A DNA stretch of 64,000 nucleotides from Dorea longicatena (lineage in GTDB: Bacteria > Bacillota > Clostridia > Lachnospirales > Lachnospiraceae): assembly GCF_024168045.1 (NCBI RefSeq), contig NZ_CP100126.1, positions 2,125,501 to 2,189,500 of the forward strand, in the 5' to 3' direction. Positions 61,806 through 64,000 of the stretch are shown piece after piece (position 1 is the stretch's first letter; every line of letters starts with the position of its first letter). The translations under genes and the position numbers were made by a program. The notes beneath the pieces are model-generated. The model had not been told where the DNA came from. It saw only the letters and a list, made by a program, of their open reading frames with translations, and made no database searches.

Positions 61806-64000
61806 CTACTCAAATGTAATATCTACATTCAGATTGCTGAGATCATATCGATCCGGTCCTACTCCATGTGCATCAAATTCCAGCGTCAGACTGTCCACAT
61901 CAATCTTGCTTCCGGTCGTAAGTGTATATTCACAGGTAATCGTTTTACCGTTTTTCTTCTTCAGATCCTCCGTATTTTTCTTCCACTCTGTGTGATCCTT
62001 ATTATCGGATTTCGTATGGTAGGAAATTCTCAGATCTGAATAACCATCTTTTACCATTTTAATCTTGTAACTAATCCTAATCCTCATCTTTGAATAATTC
62101 TGATGTACTGCATTATAGGAAATATTCTTCATATTCAAATGATATCTTGCCGGATCCAGTCCACTGTCTCCGGTTGTCTTTACAGAAGTCTGATTACCGT
62201 CTACATAATAAGTAAATCTGGTATACTCATGTTTATCTGTCACACGATATGTATTGCCGGAATTTGATGGTCTGTAAGAATATTTTTGGTTCGCTTTCCA
62301 GCTTGCGTATAAGGTAATATTTTTTGCGTCCTGAAGCTGCAGCTCTTTCGTACTCATGTCAAATGCTGTGTTGGCTCCTTCTTTTTTCCAGCCTTTGAAC
62401 TCCCAGCCGTAACGAGTCGGATCTGACGGGAACTGGTACTTATCACCGTATTTGGTCTTTCTAACTGTCTTCGCTCTTCCGTCACCATAGTCAAATGTAA
62501 CATTGTACACATTTGCCTCCCATTCCGGATAGAGTGTCACAACGCCTCCATTCACATCGGTCAGCTTCGACACCTTCTGTCGGTCAGAGTAATAAGTCTT
62601 CTTGCCCTTCTTATCCACGGTGTACCATCTCTTAAAGGAGTGGCCTTTGCATGTAAATCCGCATTTTGGAAGTGTTACATTTTCCGTGTAATTGACCGTC
62701 TTGGCTGCCATGGAACCTTTTGCCTCCGTACCGCTTAAGATAAATGTAATCTGATATGTATTCTCTCTCCAGTTCGCCTTATACTCCCGTTTTTCTATAG
62801 AGCCCTGTTTTACAGACACATTGTCACTTACTCCTGTAATTTCGGTTCCACTCCAGCCTGTAAATGTATATCCGGCGCGGACTGGATTTTTCAGTTTAAA
62901 TACGGTGGTGTCCACGTTGTAAGTCGTCGGATTCTTCTCCCCGGACTTCATGCTTCCGCCATTTAAGTCATAAGTAATCTGGTATGTCTCCCGCTCCCAT
63001 ATTGCTGTGTAAATATGACTTTCTGCCGGCATAGTCGTCGGAAGGTTATCGACTTTCTTGCCATTCTTACTCCAGTTTTTGAAAATGTATCCTTTTCTTG
63101 TCGGATTTTCTGGTGTATTTATCTTGTCACCATAATTTCCTTTGATTGGCTCAATCGTTGTTCCTCCGCCTGTCTTGAACTGAAGTGTGTATTCCATCTT
63201 CAGCCACTGTGCCTTATAGGTAAGGTCTTTATCCGGTATCGTCATTTCAACGTCTTCGTCCCAGCCAAGGAACTGGTATCCGGTTCTTGCCGGCGCTTTC
63301 GGCACTGTGATATTCGCACCATAGCGTCCGGTCACGACAATCTTACTGTCGTCCTCGCCCTTTTCTGCAGCGAATGTTCCGGAATTTGCGTCAAATGTGA
63401 CTGTATGTACCTTTCTCTTATAGTAGTACTTCACTGTCGTCTGTCCGTCTCCGGAAATGGTAACTTTCTCTGTCTTTGGTTCCTCGAAGCCTTTATATTT
63501 CATGACTTCTGGTGTCACTTCGCTATCCACAGCCGCCCGTGCATGACTGCTTTCTTTCAGCGTATAACCATCACCTTGTACATTTTGCTGATAATGTTCT
63601 ACTACATAGTTGACAATGTTTGCTTCCCATTTTGCATAGAGTGTCAGATTCTGATCCGGCATATTCGCTTTGTACTCTTTCGTACATTTTGCATCTGTAT
63701 ACCAGCCTGCAAATGCATAACCGGCTCTTGTCGGCTTCGGTATGGACATTTCATATCTTGCTTCTACCGTCTTATCTGTCTTACCATCGTAGTTCTTAAG
63801 CGTCAGCGTATGCACATTTCTTGTGTAACGGTAAATGACTGTTGTTCTTCCATCACCTTCGACTGTCACCTGCTGTTTCTCCGGTGCTGTAAATCCATCA
63901 AAGTTCTTTACTTCCGGTGTGACAACCGTATCCGTATCGGCGTTAAAGTTCTCCTGTGCTCCCAGTGAATATCCGTCATCATTGGCATTTTGCAGACAAT
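61806..64000 (-). CDS. InlB B-repeat/MucBP-like surface protein, 3' part
   Basis: The frame is open to the right edge; at least 730 residues are visible and the N-terminus is outside. It has alternating modules: MucBP-like units (VNYVVEHYQQNVQGDGYTL, VTPEVMKYKGFEEP, TVKYYYKRKVHTVTF) and many InlB B-repeats of about 70 residues with GYxFxGW (GYAFAGWYTD, GYQFLGWDED, GYIFKNWS, GYTFTGWSG, WEFKGWKK). The C-terminal 180 residues are a distinct beta domain (KYSYRPSNSGNTYRVTDKHE). No LPxTG anchor ends it. Likely an adhesin or surface scaffold, first visible gene of a four-gene operon. Confidence 0.85.
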   Translation of the reverse strand, partial: CLQNANDDGYSLGAQENFNADTDTVVTPEVKNFDGFTAPEKQQVTVEGDGRTTVIYRYTRNVHTLTLKNYDGKTDKTVEARYEMSIPKPTRAGYAFAGWYTDAKCTKEYKANMPDQNLTLYAKWEANIVNYVVEHYQQNVQGDGYTLKESSHARAAVDSEVTPEVMKYKGFEEPKTEKVTISGDGQTTVKYYYKRKVHTVTFDANSGTFAAEKGEDDSKIVVTGRYGANITVPKAPARTGYQFLGWDEDVEMTIPDKDLTYKAQWLKMEYTLQFKTGGGTTIEPIKGNYGDKINTPENPTRKGYIFKNWSKNGKKVDNLPTTMPAESHIYTAIWERETYQITYDLNGGSMKSGEKNPTTYNVDTTVFKLKNPVRAGYTFTGWSGTEITGVSDNVSVKQGSIEKREYKANWRENTYQITFILSGTEAKGSMAAKTVNYTENVTLPKCGFTCKGHSFKRWYTVDKKGKKTYYSDRQKVSKLTDVNGGVVTLYPEWEANVYNVTFDYGDGRAKTVRKTKYGDKYQFPSDPTRYGWEFKGWKKEGANTAFDMSTKELQLQDAKNITLYASWKANQKYSYRPSNSGNTYRVTDKHEYTRFTYYVDGNQTSVKTTGDSGLDPARYHLNMKNISYNAVHQNYSKMRIRISYKIKMVKDGYSDLRISYHTKSDNKDHTEWKKNTEDLKKKNGKTITCEYTLTTGSKIDVDSLTLEFDAHGVGPDRYDLSNLNVDITFE

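Noticed and set aside
63015-63968. 317-codon plus-strand frame opposite the repeat surface protein
   Set aside because: It is Cys- and Phe-rich antisense of the InlB-type repeats, with no start site.
1-64000. tRNA, rRNA, IS transposase, prophage or CRISPR-Cas genes
   Set aside because: Both strands were read for these and none was recognised; the only remobilisation signs are the gene fragments at 55.4-55.6 and 57.8 kb and the inverted-repeat element.

Overview
The window reads as a chromosomal segment of a low-to-mid GC, Gram-positive anaerobe of the class Clostridia, most likely a gut Lachnospiraceae member. The basis is the gene set: single-chain pyruvate:ferredoxin oxidoreductase, a K+-dependent-type membrane pyrophosphatase, NhaC- and AGCS-type carriers under lysine and glycine riboswitches, a YlmC/YmxH sporulation-type protein next to nrdR, a CIRCE-controlled hsp20, and InlB/MucBP-like repeat surface proteins. 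Genus and species cannot be fixed from the sequence. No rRNA, tRNA, CRISPR array, phage or IS transposase was seen.

Layout. 1-9.5 kb: 5' part of an M16C peptidase, a lysine-riboswitch NhaC carrier, PFOR, and a UbiB-like kinase / phasin-like / diacylglycerol kinase cluster. 9.7-14.1 kb: glycine-riboswitch AGCS symporter, a DUF3877-like protein, dihydroorotase, then a 616-bp non-coding element of nested inverted repeats filling a convergent intergenic gap. 14.1-22.6 kb: two COG0523 (CobW-like) GTPases, one apparently fused to a DUF1980-like domain and one with a long His/Asp/Cys metal-binding stretch; membrane pyrophosphatase; ecfA1-ecfA2-ecfT-truA; cyclophilin. 22.7-31.9 kb: arylsulfotransferase-like lipoprotein, a papain-like protein, proC, a GntR regulator with clear operators, TetR, acylphosphatase, an alarmone-hydrolase-like HD protein, SDR, exodeoxyribonuclease III, a second truA, nrdR. 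32-40 kb: ymxH, carbamate kinase, HAD phosphatase, dapB, thioredoxin, aldose epimerase, NUDIX, RluA-type synthase, second AGCS symporter. 39.6-46.8 kb: a tight run fchA-folD-MATE-hybrid GGDEF/histidine kinase-RelA-like synthetase. 46.8-51.6 kb: TauE/SafE, pentapeptide-repeat protein, trpS, and a heat-shock unit (hsp20 plus DnaJ/CbpA-like) under CIRCE.

51.7-60 kb is the most rearranged part. An amylosucrase-like GH13 and a GH32 sucrase sit behind a promoter flanked by two palindromic LacI-type operators, but the divergent LacI gene survives only as a helix-turn-helix fragment. That fragment abuts an ABC-transporter ATPase fragment, which in turn abuts the 3' end of a cytidylate-kinase-like gene. 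Next are a MATE exporter behind a tandem hairpin leader resembling the guanidine-IV (mepA) riboswitch, a degraded acyltransferase remnant whose last codons carry that leader's promoter, and a YtrA-type GntR/ABC operon. 60-64 kb holds a four-gene cell-surface operon that begins beyond the right edge.

Most genes are on the minus strand. Hairpin terminators, sigma-A type promoters and operators are reported where both arms or both boxes could be read directly. Functions are by motif and family recognition only; no database search was run.
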